A stretch of DNA of 60,304 nt from assembly GCF_900128995.1 (NCBI RefSeq), contig NZ_FQUE01000013.1, positions 1 to 60,304 of the forward strand. Reading direction: 5' to 3'. Below, in pieces: positions 25,622-33,659 of this stretch (positions within the stretch are counted from its first letter, which is position 1; each line of letters starts with the position of its first letter). Origin of the DNA: Loktanella atrilutea. GTDB lineage: Bacteria > Pseudomonadota > Alphaproteobacteria > Rhodobacterales > Rhodobacteraceae. A model generated the notes under the pieces. That model was not told where the DNA came from. It ran no database searches and saw nothing but the letters and a program-made list of their open reading frames with translations. Position numbers and translations under genes: made by a program.

Positions 25622-26614
25622 TCAGCGCGTCACGCGGCCCTTGAGCCAGCCAAGGAAGGCGGCATCGGGGCTGCGCAGGGCGGGGCGGCCAGTGGCGGCC
25701 CAGAAGCCGCGCCATTCGGATTCCAGCGCATGCACGTCGAAGCCCGGGGCCATGCGGCGGGTGGCGTCGAGGGTCTCCGCCCCTAAGGGGCGCAGGCCGG
25801 CCTGATCGGCCGAGAGGCCGCGGCGGGTGACGCAGATGATGTCGCCGCTCTCCTCGGCCAAGGCATAGTCGGGCAGGCCGTCGGCCGCGATCATCCGGCG
25901 GAGGGCGGCGCGGAAGACGCGCAGCGGCGCATCCGATCCCGCCTTCTCGTGCAGGGTGGCGACGGAGGCGCGCCAGAGCCGCTGCTGGCCGCAGTGCTTG
26001 CGGGCGATCTCGTAGATCCGCCGCTCCAGCGGCTTGCGCAGGCCGAAGTAGTCGCGGGACAGCGTCAGCACCGATTTCGCCTGCACCGCCCGGAACAGCC
26101 ATTCGGACAGCGTCACGGTCACGCTGACCATGCGGCCGCCGCGGGACTTGCGCACGATCTCCCAGGCCTCGATCAGGCCGAAGCCCGACGTCGTCTCCTC
26201 CTCGCCCGTGGTGATGTTGGTGGTGATCCGGGTGCCCGCCAGCCGCTCGAAGGCCTCGCAGAGGCGGGCGTAGCTGTCGCCGCCCGTGTCGCGGCGCGTG
26301 GCGATCAGCAGGTCGTGGGCGGTCAGCGTCAGCTTGCGCGCGATCTGGCGTCCGGCGTTCACGGCCGCCATCAGCTGGCTGATGCAGTAGATCAGGATGT
26401 CCTTGTCGTGGATCGTGGCGCGGCCCCGGACCGACGGCGTCACCGTGATCGTCGTATCGCCGCGGGCGTAGTGGCGGATCGTGCGGTCGGGCCGGGTCGA
26501 GAGCGAGAACATCGGATGTTCCATCCCGCCCATGTCGGTCTTGGGCGCGGCATCGAAGATGTCGCAGACGAAGAAATCCGCAGGTCCCCCCTGCCCCGTT
26601 GCCAGTGCTGTCAT
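25622..26614 (-). CDS. repA: Plasmid replication initiator RepA
   Basis: This protein of about 330 residues is of the RepA (RPA family) initiator type used by one of the main roseobacter plasmid classes. Recognisable features are FFVCDIFDAAPKTDMGGMEH, a winged-helix-like SLSTRPDRTIRHY segment, KDILIYCISQLMAA, SGFGLIEAWEIVRKSRGGRM and RDYFGLRKPLERRIYEIARK. It binds origin repeats and starts replication. It is encoded divergently from parA-parB, and the origin features (DnaA box, iterons, AT-rich tract) lie directly upstream. ATG 26614 is preferred to an in-frame GTG at 26623. The presence of this gene is the main evidence that the window is a plasmid. Confidence 0.9.
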   Translation of the reverse strand: MTALATGQGGPADFFVCDIFDAAPKTDMGGMEHPMFSLSTRPDRTIRHYARGDTTITVTPSVRGRATIHDKDILIYCISQLMAAVNAGRQIARKLTLTAHDLLIATRRDTGGDSYARLCEAFERLAGTRITTNITTGEEETTSGFGLIEAWEIVRKSRGGRMVSVTVTLSEWLFRAVQAKSVLTLSRDYFGLRKPLERRIYEIARKHCGQQRLWRASVATLHEKAGSDAPLRVFRAALRRMIAADGLPDYALAEESGDIICVTRRGLSADQAGLRPLGAETLDATRRMAPGFDVHALESEWRGFWAATGRPALRSPDAAFLGWLKGRVTR

Positions 26615-26723
26615 TGCCCGCACCTGTCCGTCTGTGGCCCCGGTTGTTGTGGGGTCCTGCTGCTCTGCCGGTCGTTGCCGGAATCACCCGAAGTCTCTTC
26701 GTGGTTTCAGTGACACTCTAGAG

Positions 26724-26732
26724 TTATCCACA
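26724..26732 (+). promoter_or_regulatory. DnaA box in the plasmid origin
   Basis: TTATCCACA matches the consensus DnaA box exactly. It lies 110 bases upstream of the repA start, beside the iteron-like repeats, so host DnaA probably helps open the origin. Confidence 0.75.
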
Positions 26733-26761
26733 GCCGTCTGTAAACCGCATGTGATCGGCGG

Positions 26762-26841
26762 ATCGGAGTCGCCGCTTTGGGGTATCAGAGTCGCCGCTTC
26801 GGGGGATCGGAATCGCAACGGTGTTTCGGAGTCGCCCGAAG
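26762..26841 (+). repeat. Iteron-like direct repeats
   Basis: Three units beginning ATCGGAGTCG, ATCAGAGTCG and ATCGGAATCG start at 26762, 26784 and 26806, exactly 22 bases (two helical turns) apart. A fourth, TTCGGAGTCG, starts at 26825. The first two share GCCGCTT and a G-run after the core. They are the likely RepA binding sites; a divergent copy lies at 26679-26693. Confidence 0.7.
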
Positions 26842-26985
26842 CCCAGCGACAACAGGGGTTTGCAGAAAAGGCAGGACATCGTAACAATGAACTAACGAAT
26901 TTTAACACCGCTTTTTTTTTTGCGCCCCGGTGACGGCCGGTCGCCCTGCGATGAAAACCCCCTGATTTGCGAAGAAAAAGAAGGT

Positions 26986-27048
26986 CATGTGCAACCTTTT
27001 CTTTCATGTGCGATGTTTTGTGGTATCTTGCCCAAAAGGCCGCACATA
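26986..27048 (+). promoter_or_regulatory. Repeated CATGTGC sites upstream of parA
   Basis: CATGTGC occurs at 26986-26992 and 27005-27011, 19 bases apart, and an inverted partial copy (GCACATA) lies at 27042-27048. This is 45-110 bases before the parA start, a position suited to an autoregulatory operator for the partition operon. Role inferred from position only. Confidence 0.35.
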
Positions 27049-27094
27049 AGGCCCCCGCAGACCACAGGCACTATCAGGACAAGGGTTTCCGACC

Positions 27095-28504
27095 ATGAGC
27101 AGCAGCACCCCCCTCCCCCCCTATTTCCGCATCAACCCCGATGCGGCCATGGCGGACCTCGACGATCCGGTGACGACCGCGGGCTTCGCCGCCATCGCCT
27201 CCTCCGCCCGCGACGGGCGCGACGATCTGGCGGGGCGCGGTCTGGCAGAGGACGGCAAGCGGCACCTGCGCCTCTTCTCGACCTGGGAGATCACCCGTTA
27301 TCTGATCCCCGTCGCCCAGGCCCATTTCCGCCGCGTGCTGAAGCAGCATCCGGACTGGCCGCAGGGCCGCAGCGAGACGGAGGCCGGCGCCAAGTGGTTT
27401 ACCTTGGACGAGGTGCTCACCTTGCGCGCCCACTTCGGCAAGGAGGGGTCGAAGGCCAAGGAATACCAGCCCTACCGGCCCAAGGACCTGCCCGCCAAGA
27501 TGGTCGCCGTCGCCAACTTCAAGGGCGGCGTCGGCAAGACCTCCACCGCGGCGCATCTGGCCATGTCGGCGGCGCTCGACGGCTACCGGGTGCTGGTGAT
27601 CGACCTCGACAGCCAGGCCTCGATGACCTCCGTCTTCGGCGGCACCGTGGCGGACGAATGGCAGACGGTCTTCCCGCTGTTGGCGCGTCACTATGCGAAA
27701 CATCTGCAAAGCGACAACCAGCGCCGGATGGACCGGGGCGACAACCCGATCCCGCTCGACGACACCCTGACCGAGGCGCTGGGGATGACCGCGCAGAGCC
27801 TCGTGCAGAATACGCACTGGCCCAACATCGACCTGATCGGCGCGCAGCTGAACCTCTACTGGGCGGAATTCCAGGTGCCCGTTTGGCGGATGCAAGGCCG
27901 CGGCTGGAAGCTCTGGGATGCGTTGACCGACACGCTGGAGGCGGACGGGATCCTCGACGCCTATGACGTCGTCTTCATCGATACGCCTCCTGCCCTCGGC
28001 TACCTCACGATCAACGGACTGGCGGCCGCCGACATCCTGCTAGTGCCGGTCGGAGCAAGCTTTCTGGAGTTCGACTCCACGGGCCGCTTCTTCGACATGC
28101 TGCACACCACCTTCCAGTCGATCGAGGAGGGCGAGAACCTCGCCGCCCGCGCGCTGGGGCGCCCCGAGATGGCGTTTCAATGGGACGCGGTGCGCGCCGT
28201 CGTCACCCGCTACGACGGCAACCAGCAGGCGGAACTGGCGGGGCTGATGCAGGCCTATCTGGGCAAGACGCTCTCGCCGCACCGGCAGGACTTCACCGCG
28301 CTGATCGGCCAGGCCGGCGAGCAGGTGCAGGGCATTTACGAGGCCGACTACCGCGACTTCAACCGCGAGACCTATGCCCGCGGGCGCGAGACCTTCGACG
28401 CCACCTACGCCGCCTTCAAGACCCTGCTACTGGGGGCTTGGCGCAAGGACGAGATCGCGCTGCGGGACGCCGAAAAGGCGGCCACCGGGACGGCGGCGGA
28501 GTGA
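27095..28504 (+). CDS. parA: Partition ATPase ParA
   Basis: This 469-residue protein is a type Ia partition ATPase. The long N-terminal part (about 1-130) includes an ITRYLIPVAQAHFRRVLKQH helix-turn-helix-like region, as in plasmid ParA proteins that repress their own operon. The deviant Walker A motif KGGVGKT lies at 143-149, followed by VLVIDLDSQASMTSVFGG (Walker A') and VVFIDTPPALG (Walker B region). It binds DNA non-specifically with ATP and moves plasmid copies apart together with ParB and a centromere. It is the first gene of the parA-parB operon, 147 bases ahead of parB; that gap carries one copy of a 38-bp repeat. Confidence 0.92.
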   Translation: MSSSTPLPPYFRINPDAAMADLDDPVTTAGFAAIASSARDGRDDLAGRGLAEDGKRHLRLFSTWEITRYLIPVAQAHFRRVLKQHPDWPQGRSETEAGAKWFTLDEVLTLRAHFGKEGSKAKEYQPYRPKDLPAKMVAVANFKGGVGKTSTAAHLAMSAALDGYRVLVIDLDSQASMTSVFGGTVADEWQTVFPLLARHYAKHLQSDNQRRMDRGDNPIPLDDTLTEALGMTAQSLVQNTHWPNIDLIGAQLNLYWAEFQVPVWRMQGRGWKLWDALTDTLEADGILDAYDVVFIDTPPALGYLTINGLAAADILLVPVGASFLEFDSTGRFFDMLHTTFQSIEEGENLAARALGRPEMAFQWDAVRAVVTRYDGNQQAELAGLMQAYLGKTLSPHRQDFTALIGQAGEQVQGIYEADYRDFNRETYARGRETFDATYAAFKTLLLGAWRKDEIALRDAEKAATGTAAE

Positions 28505-28506
28505 TG

Positions 28507-28544
28507 GCTATTTTACATAATATGTATCGCATGCGAAACATTTG
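28507..28544 (+). repeat. 38-bp repeat, copy 1 (candidate centromere parS)
   Basis: This block starts three bases after the parA stop and is identical over 38 bases to 29815-29852 downstream of parB. It contains the perfect 10-bp palindrome TCGCATGCGA and is AT-rich on both sides. Its position on both sides of parB points to a ParB binding site. Confidence 0.7.
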
Positions 28545-28651
28545 CTTTTTGCAATGTATTTTCGGGGTCCGAAGTCACCCCACCGCACGGCCCGGTCACG
28601 GGGCGTTTACCACGCCTGACCACCCTGCCCTTTTCGCGAAAGGTGTCCCCC

Positions 28652-29707
28652 ATGGCCAAACGTAAACGCCTCACCCCCCTGCCGAGCGCCACCTCCGGCG
28701 CCCCCCGCCCTGCCCCGCAGGCCGCTCCCGAAACCAAGTCCGCAACGACACTGGCCCGGGGATTGGGCTCTGTCCGTCCTCCGATCGCAGAGGTCGCCCA
28801 CGACGCCGCCTCTGCCAATGCGCTAGCCGAGGTCGCCCAGACCCTGACCGCCGCCCGTGCCGAGGGGCGGCTGATTCAGCGCCTGCCGTTGCACCTGATA
28901 GATGCAGAGCATCTGGTGCGCGACCGTCTGGTGTCCGACCCCGAGGAGATGAACGTTCTCAAGGAGAGCATCCGCCATCGCGGTCAGCAGACCGCGATCG
29001 AGGTCGTGGCGCTGGAGGATGGTCGTTACGGCCTGATCTCCGGCTGGCGGCGTCTGGGCGCGCTGCGCGATCTGCTGGTCGAGACAAAAGCACCTGCGTT
29101 CGAGACGGTTCTGGCGCTGGTCCGCACACCTGCGGATGCGGCGGAATCTTACGTCGCCATGGTCGAGGAAAACGAGATCCGCGTCGGGCTCTCGTTCTAC
29201 GAACGCGCCCGCATCGTAGTGCGTGCCGTCGACCGCGACGTGTTTCGCAGCGATCGCGTGGCACTGGCCCAGCTCTTCGCCGCCGTGTCCCGGTCGAAGC
29301 GGTCCAAGATCAACCAGTTCATCACCATCGTGCGGCAGTTGGATCAGGGTCTGAAATACCCCACGGAAATCACTGAACGCAGCGGCCTCGCCCTTGTACA
29401 GGCTCTGGACGCGGACGAAACCCTTGCCCAGAGACTGCTGAAGGCCCTCGCTGCTCAACCTGATCGGAATGCCGAGGAAGAAGGCCAGATCATTACCGAC
29501 ACCTTGACCGCAACGGGACCGGTGCCGATGGCCCCGCTGATCACCGGCGAACGCCCACGCAAGCATTCAGAGCCTGAACCCCTGTGCGAGGGTCTGATGC
29601 TGCGGGTAGAAAGGGACGGCGCCTATCGCCTGACCGGCCCCGCACTGGAAAACCGGTTCTTCGTCAGCCGCCTGATCGCCGCGCTGCGTGACCTCGACAA
29701 GGCCTGA
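28652..29707 (+). CDS. parB: Partition protein ParB
   Basis: This 351-residue centromere-binding protein begins with a basic, Pro/Ala-rich region (about 1-75) that would contact ParA. The ParB/Srx-type N domain follows (about 75-170), with LIDAEHLVRDRL, HRGQQTAIEVVAL, YGLISGWRRLGAL and VEENEIRVGLSFYERARIVV; a helix-turn-helix domain lies at about 180-260 (SRSKRSKINQFITIVRQL). ATG 28652 is preceded by AAAGG; an in-frame GTG at 28643 lies inside that site and is less likely. A strong terminator hairpin follows at 29784. It works with ParA and the 38-bp repeats on either side to ensure plasmid inheritance. Confidence 0.92.
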   Translation: MAKRKRLTPLPSATSGAPRPAPQAAPETKSATTLARGLGSVRPPIAEVAHDAASANALAEVAQTLTAARAEGRLIQRLPLHLIDAEHLVRDRLVSDPEEMNVLKESIRHRGQQTAIEVVALEDGRYGLISGWRRLGALRDLLVETKAPAFETVLALVRTPADAAESYVAMVEENEIRVGLSFYERARIVVRAVDRDVFRSDRVALAQLFAAVSRSKRSKINQFITIVRQLDQGLKYPTEITERSGLALVQALDADETLAQRLLKALAAQPDRNAEEEGQIITDTLTATGPVPMAPLITGERPRKHSEPEPLCEGLMLRVERDGAYRLTGPALENRFFVSRLIAALRDLDKA

Positions 29708-29783
29708 TCAGGGTCTATTAAAAGGTTTTCAGGCTCTAAACGCAGATTTTCCAGAGTCTGTTTTGCAGCGTGACAGCATGCAA

Positions 29784-29813
29784 AAGGCCCGCATCGGCGA
29801 CGATGCAGGCCTT
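29784..29813 (+). terminator. Terminator hairpin of the parA-parB operon
   Basis: AAGGCC-C-GCATCG (29784-29796), loop GCGA, CGATGC-A-GGCCTT (29801-29813) forms a 13-bp stem with one mismatch. It lies 77 bases after the parB stop and runs straight into the second 38-bp repeat, whose TATTTTA follows the stem. Confidence 0.75.
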
Positions 29814-29814
29814 C

Positions 29815-29852
29815 GCTATTTTACATAATATGTATCGCATGCGAAACATTTG
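29815..29852 (+). repeat. 38-bp repeat, copy 2 (candidate centromere parS)
   Basis: This block is identical to 28507-28544, in the same orientation, and carries the same TCGCATGCGA palindrome. After the perfect match both copies continue with a short AT-rich stretch that again contains AATGTATTTT. Confidence 0.7.
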
Positions 29853-29912
29853 GATTTAGAAATGTATTTTTAAAGTTCCCTAGTCAATATCTGCAGATTG
29901 TTGTCGTTTAAT

Positions 29913-30878
29913 TCACGTATTGACCATTCGATGAACTTTAGCGCAACGCCCACGTTGTCCTAGGATGCCGTCGCGCAGGCCCATGCGCATCATCTTGTAG
30001 TAAAGGCGGCGTTCGGTGCCTTTACAGTGCCGTCCGCGGCGCCACCAGATCAGAGTGTAATAAACCAAAGCGGCGGGGAATATCAGCGGGCCAGCGGCCT
30101 GGCGGGCGATGTCGACGCCGTTGCGGCAGTGATAGTAGATCTTCCACAATGGGCGATAGACGAAGCCGTCGCCCATGGTGCCGCAGTCGTGGGTGAAGCG
30201 GACCTTGGGAACGAAGGCCATGGCGAAGCCCGCCCGGCGCAGGCGCAGGGAATAGAGCACGTCGTCGCCGTAGATGAAGAGTCCGCCCTCTGGCAGACCC
30301 GCCCGTTCCCAAGCGGAGGCCTTGACGAAGTAGCCGACGAAGGAGGCGACGTCGATCGGTAGGGCAGGGGCGTCCGGGGCGAATTGCGCATCGGTCAGGT
30401 GAAAGCCAGAGCGGGTGCCGCGCAGCAGGGTCCTTGCGAAGAGGCCAAGGTTCCAGAACGGATTGCGCGAGGGGCGGTTCATCTCGCAGAGCGTGCCGTT
30501 GGGGTAGAAGACCGCGGCGACCACGATGCCGAGGTTGGGGAAGCCCGCCTCGAGCGTCGGTGTCTCGCTGCGAAACGTGTCCAGCGCGCCGGGCTGGGGC
30601 CGGGCGTCGTCGTCCATCAGCACGACCCAGTCGGGGGAGAGGTGGTCGCGGGCATAGGCCATGCCCGCCTCGAACCCGCCGGCGCCGCCGGTGTTGGTGG
30701 GCAGGGTCACGACGTGGACGCGGTCGTCACCTTGGCTCGCCAGCCAGTCGGGCGTGGCATCGGTGCTGGCGTTGTCGACAACGACGATGGCATCGACGGC
30801 TTCATCGCGCAGGGCGGGCAGGGTGATCTGCAGCTGGTGCAGCCGGTTGAAGGTGACGACGATCGCGATGAGCCTCAC
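29913..30878 (-). CDS. GT2-family glycosyltransferase, galactofuranosyltransferase-like
   Basis: This 321-residue GT-A glycosyltransferase begins IAIVVTFNRLHQLQITLPAL, has VVVDNASTD for nucleotide binding and the metal-binding VVLMDDDARPQPG. The later GGLFIYGDDVLYSLRLRRAG and MGDGFVYRPLWKIYYHCRNG are typical of the GlfT-like group that transfers galactofuranose. The start is a GTG that overlaps the UDP-galactopyranose mutase stop by four bases (GTGA), so the two are translated together; the pairing with the enzyme that makes UDP-Galf supports the proposed donor. It is cytoplasmic or membrane-associated and intact. Confidence 0.8.
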   Translation of the reverse strand: MRLIAIVVTFNRLHQLQITLPALRDEAVDAIVVVDNASTDATPDWLASQGDDRVHVVTLPTNTGGAGGFEAGMAYARDHLSPDWVVLMDDDARPQPGALDTFRSETPTLEAGFPNLGIVVAAVFYPNGTLCEMNRPSRNPFWNLGLFARTLLRGTRSGFHLTDAQFAPDAPALPIDVASFVGYFVKASAWERAGLPEGGLFIYGDDVLYSLRLRRAGFAMAFVPKVRFTHDCGTMGDGFVYRPLWKIYYHCRNGVDIARQAAGPLIFPAALVYYTLIWWRRGRHCKGTERRLYYKMMRMGLRDGILGQRGRCAKVHRMVNT

Positions 30879-32023
30879 AGCGGGGCCCCCGAGAAGCGCG
30901 GGGCAGGGGTGCCGGTGCTGCGGGCAGCGAGGAAGGCCGCAGCGAGATCCAGCGCCTCGCGGATCGTCACGTCCATGTCGAGGTAGCGGTAGGTGCCGAG
31001 GCGGCCGACGAAGGTGACGTTGGGAGCCTCCTTTGCGAGAGCCACGTAATCGGCGAGCAGGGATTTCTCCTGTGCGAGGCGGATCGGGTAGTAGGGGATG
31101 TCGTCGGGCCCGCAGGCCCGGGGGTATTCGCGGTAAAGCACTGATTCGGCGTGGCTTTCCCAAGGGGCGAAGTGCTTGTGTTCGCTGATGCGCGTGAAAG
31201 GTACATCGGCACCGGGATGGTTCATCACCGCACAGCCCTGCCAGTCGCCCGTCGCGCGGAAGGTCTCGAAATCCAGTGTTCGGTAGCCGAGGCGCCCGAG
31301 ACGGTAATTAAAGAATCCATCAAGGGGGCCGGACCAGAAGACGTGGTTCCAGTCGGCGGCCTCGGACGGATCAAAGACAGTCTCTAACCGGACGGAAATG
31401 CCGGGATGATCGAGGATCGCCGCGACCATGGCAGTATAGCCATTCTCCGGTATACCCTGGTGGCGGTGGAAGAAGTAGTTGTCGTCATAGGTGAAGCGCA
31501 GCGGCAGGCGCTTCAGGATCGAGGCAGGCAGGTTGGCGGGCGAGGTGCCCCACTGCTTTTCCGTATAGCCCTTGAAGAAGGCAGCGTAGAGGTCTGGACC
31601 CACGAAGGCCAGAGCCTGCTCCTCGAAGGTCTGGGGATCGGGAATGTCGGCGGTCCGGGCGGCTACGAAGGCGCGCGCCTCCTCCGGCCGCATGGCCCGC
31701 CCGAAGAACTGGTTGATCGTGTGCAAGTTCACGGGGAGCGAATAAACCTGACCGGCGACGGTGGTCTTGACTTGGTTCTTATAGGATCTGAACCGGGCGA
31801 AACGCTGGACGTAGTCCCAGACTCTGTCGTCGTCGGTGTGAAAGATGTGCGGGCCGTAGACATGCACCATGACGCCAGTCTGCGGATCACGCGCCGTGTG
31901 GCAGTTGCCGGCCACATGGGAGCGGGCATCGACCACGGTGATCGCGTGACCGGCCTCGGCCAGTTGCCGCGCCAGAACGGCCCCCGACAGGCCGGCCCCC
32001 ACCATCATCAGCCGTTCGGTCAT
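30875..32023 (-). CDS. glf: UDP-galactopyranose mutase
   Basis: This 382-residue flavoenzyme interconverts UDP-galactopyranose and UDP-galactofuranose. The N-terminal FAD-binding MMVGAGLSGAVLARQLAEAG, then VYGPHIFHTDDDRVWDYVQ, KGYTEKQWGTSP and the C-terminal VTFVGRLGTYRYLDMDVTIR are diagnostic of Glf. ATG 32023 has a good AGGGAGA ribosome-binding site; the longer in-frame extension upstream is not supported. It is the first of a two-gene minus-strand operon with a galactofuranosyltransferase-like gene and is divergent from the Wza-like export gene. Confidence 0.93.
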   Translation of the reverse strand: MTERLMMVGAGLSGAVLARQLAEAGHAITVVDARSHVAGNCHTARDPQTGVMVHVYGPHIFHTDDDRVWDYVQRFARFRSYKNQVKTTVAGQVYSLPVNLHTINQFFGRAMRPEEARAFVAARTADIPDPQTFEEQALAFVGPDLYAAFFKGYTEKQWGTSPANLPASILKRLPLRFTYDDNYFFHRHQGIPENGYTAMVAAILDHPGISVRLETVFDPSEAADWNHVFWSGPLDGFFNYRLGRLGYRTLDFETFRATGDWQGCAVMNHPGADVPFTRISEHKHFAPWESHAESVLYREYPRACGPDDIPYYPIRLAQEKSLLADYVALAKEAPNVTFVGRLGTYRYLDMDVTIREALDLAAAFLAARSTGTPAPRFSGAPL

Positions 32024-32220
32024 TCTGTCTCCCTCTCGCGGTGCATGGCGCGACTTAGCGGAAAACCCGAGCCACGGCAAAGGGGCGCGCATCGCGGGGC
32101 GGTAACCGGGCGTGGCGGGTCTTGTGGCTTGCGTGACAGGGGGCACAAAGGGTATGCGCAAGGCAGAGATTACAAGGTCAAAGGCACCGGTTTCCCGGTG
32201 CGGACATTCCGGGGGACTTC

Positions 32221-33381
32221 TTGAGGGTCACGTTTCGCCGCATCTTCATGCTGGGCCTGTGCCTGAGCCTGGGTTTCGTGTTGTCGGCCTGCAACCTGCC
32301 TCGCGGCGCGGGGTTCCGGAACGAGGTGCTGTCGGCCAAGGCGGGCGTCGACGAGAACGGTAAGCCGGCCTATGATTTTGCGGTCTTCTCGGTCACACGC
32401 GCCAGCCTGCCGCTGCTGGCGGGATGGCCCGGCAATGTCACCGGCACGCTGCCGTGGATCGGACAGGTCGACCAGCCCGCCAGTATGATCATCGGCCCCG
32501 GCGACATGCTGAAGATCAGCATCTGGGATGCCGAGGAGAATTCCCTACTGACCAACCCCGGCCAGCGCGTGGCGCAGTTGCAGGACGTGCAGGTTGGATT
32601 CGATGGGCGGATCTTTTTGCCCTTCGTCGGCAACATGAAGGTATCCGGCATGTCCCCGGCTACGGCGCGGGAACGTATCCAGGACATGCTACTGAACACG
32701 GTGCCATCGGCACAGGTGCAGCTCAGCGTGGCACCGGGACGGTCTAATACAGTGACGCTGGCGTCGGGCGTGCGCAATCCGGGCGTCTATCCGCTGGCCG
32801 ACCGCAATGTAAGCCTCTTATCGGTGATCGCCCAGGGCGGCGGCGTGCCGGACCAGTTGGTGAATCCGCGGGTCAAGTTGTTCCGGGGCGGCAAAGCCTA
32901 CGGCGTGTCGATGGACCGGCTTTTCGCGGAACCGAACCTCGACACCACGCTGCAAGGTGGCGACCGGATCCTGGTGGAGGCGGACGACCGCTACTTCCTG
33001 TCATTGGGGGCGGTGACGCGGGAATCCCTCTATCCCTTCCCCAAGGATCAGGTCAGCGCGCTGGACGCGCTGTCGATCATGGGTGGCGTGTCGGCCCTGC
33101 GGGCCAACCCGCAGGGCATCCTGATCCTGCGCGACTATCCATTGTCCACGGTGCGGCCTGTGGCGTCGCCCAATGCGTCCCCCAGCCCCGAGGGCCCGCC
33201 TCGTGACCGCGTGGTCTTTACCATCGACCTGACCAAGGCCGACGGGCTGTTCAGCGCCGGCAAATTTCAGATTCAGTCCGGCGACCTGATCTATGTCACC
33301 GAAAGCCCGCTGGGCACAGCGACCAATCTTCTCAGCCTCTTTACCAATGTCGCCCGAGCCCGAGAGCGGTTGCAGCAGTAA
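32221..33381 (+). CDS. Wza-like polysaccharide export lipoprotein
   Basis: This 386-residue outer-membrane lipoprotein has a signal sequence (FMLGLCLSLGFVLSAC) ending in an LSAC lipobox near residue 24. It has the polysaccharide biosynthesis/export domain (MIIGPGDMLKISIWDAEEN, VGFDGRIFLPFVGNMKVSGM) and two SLBB-type segments (about 175-300: VTLASGVRNPGVYPLADRNV; FLSLGAVTRESLYPFPKD). Proteins of this family form the outer-membrane tunnel for capsule export. A TTG start at 32221 with a G-rich ribosome-binding site is taken; the ATG at 32248 would shorten the basic leader but is possible. No Wzc-like tyrosine kinase is adjacent, so it may serve the KpsMTE system at 47.8-54 kb. Confidence 0.85.
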   Translation: MRVTFRRIFMLGLCLSLGFVLSACNLPRGAGFRNEVLSAKAGVDENGKPAYDFAVFSVTRASLPLLAGWPGNVTGTLPWIGQVDQPASMIIGPGDMLKISIWDAEENSLLTNPGQRVAQLQDVQVGFDGRIFLPFVGNMKVSGMSPATARERIQDMLLNTVPSAQVQLSVAPGRSNTVTLASGVRNPGVYPLADRNVSLLSVIAQGGGVPDQLVNPRVKLFRGGKAYGVSMDRLFAEPNLDTTLQGGDRILVEADDRYFLSLGAVTRESLYPFPKDQVSALDALSIMGGVSALRANPQGILILRDYPLSTVRPVASPNASPSPEGPPRDRVVFTIDLTKADGLFSAGKFQIQSGDLIYVTESPLGTATNLLSLFTNVARARERLQQ

Positions 33382-33659
33382 TCCGCGTAGCTGTCCGCGA
33401 TGTAGGCAGCCTTCTGCCGGTTCCACAAAACCCCGGCGGGCCGCAGTTGTTTTCGCACAGGCGAGTGTCCTAAACTTCACATTGTTTCCGTTACGGCAAC
33501 GCAGAGTTGTTGGATTCGACAGATCTGCCCCTTCCGAGGCATATCCTTGCCCCGCCCATGACCCATTTGGTAACTCTTGTCGGCCTATATTTCCAAGGAC
33601 TGCCTGCCGGATCTGCCCCGGCCTGCGCCCTTGTCTTGATGTAGAAAACGAGGCTGCCT

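Larger units (their letters stand above)
26679..26930. other. Probable origin of replication (oriV)
   Basis: The divergent repA-parA gap contains, in order from repA: an iteron-like CGGAATCACCCGAAG (26679-26693), a perfect DnaA box (26724-26732), a run of iteron-like repeats (26762-26841), and an AT-rich zone ending in ten T residues (26912-26921). This grouping is what an iteron-controlled plasmid origin looks like. The assignment is by architecture. Confidence 0.7.
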
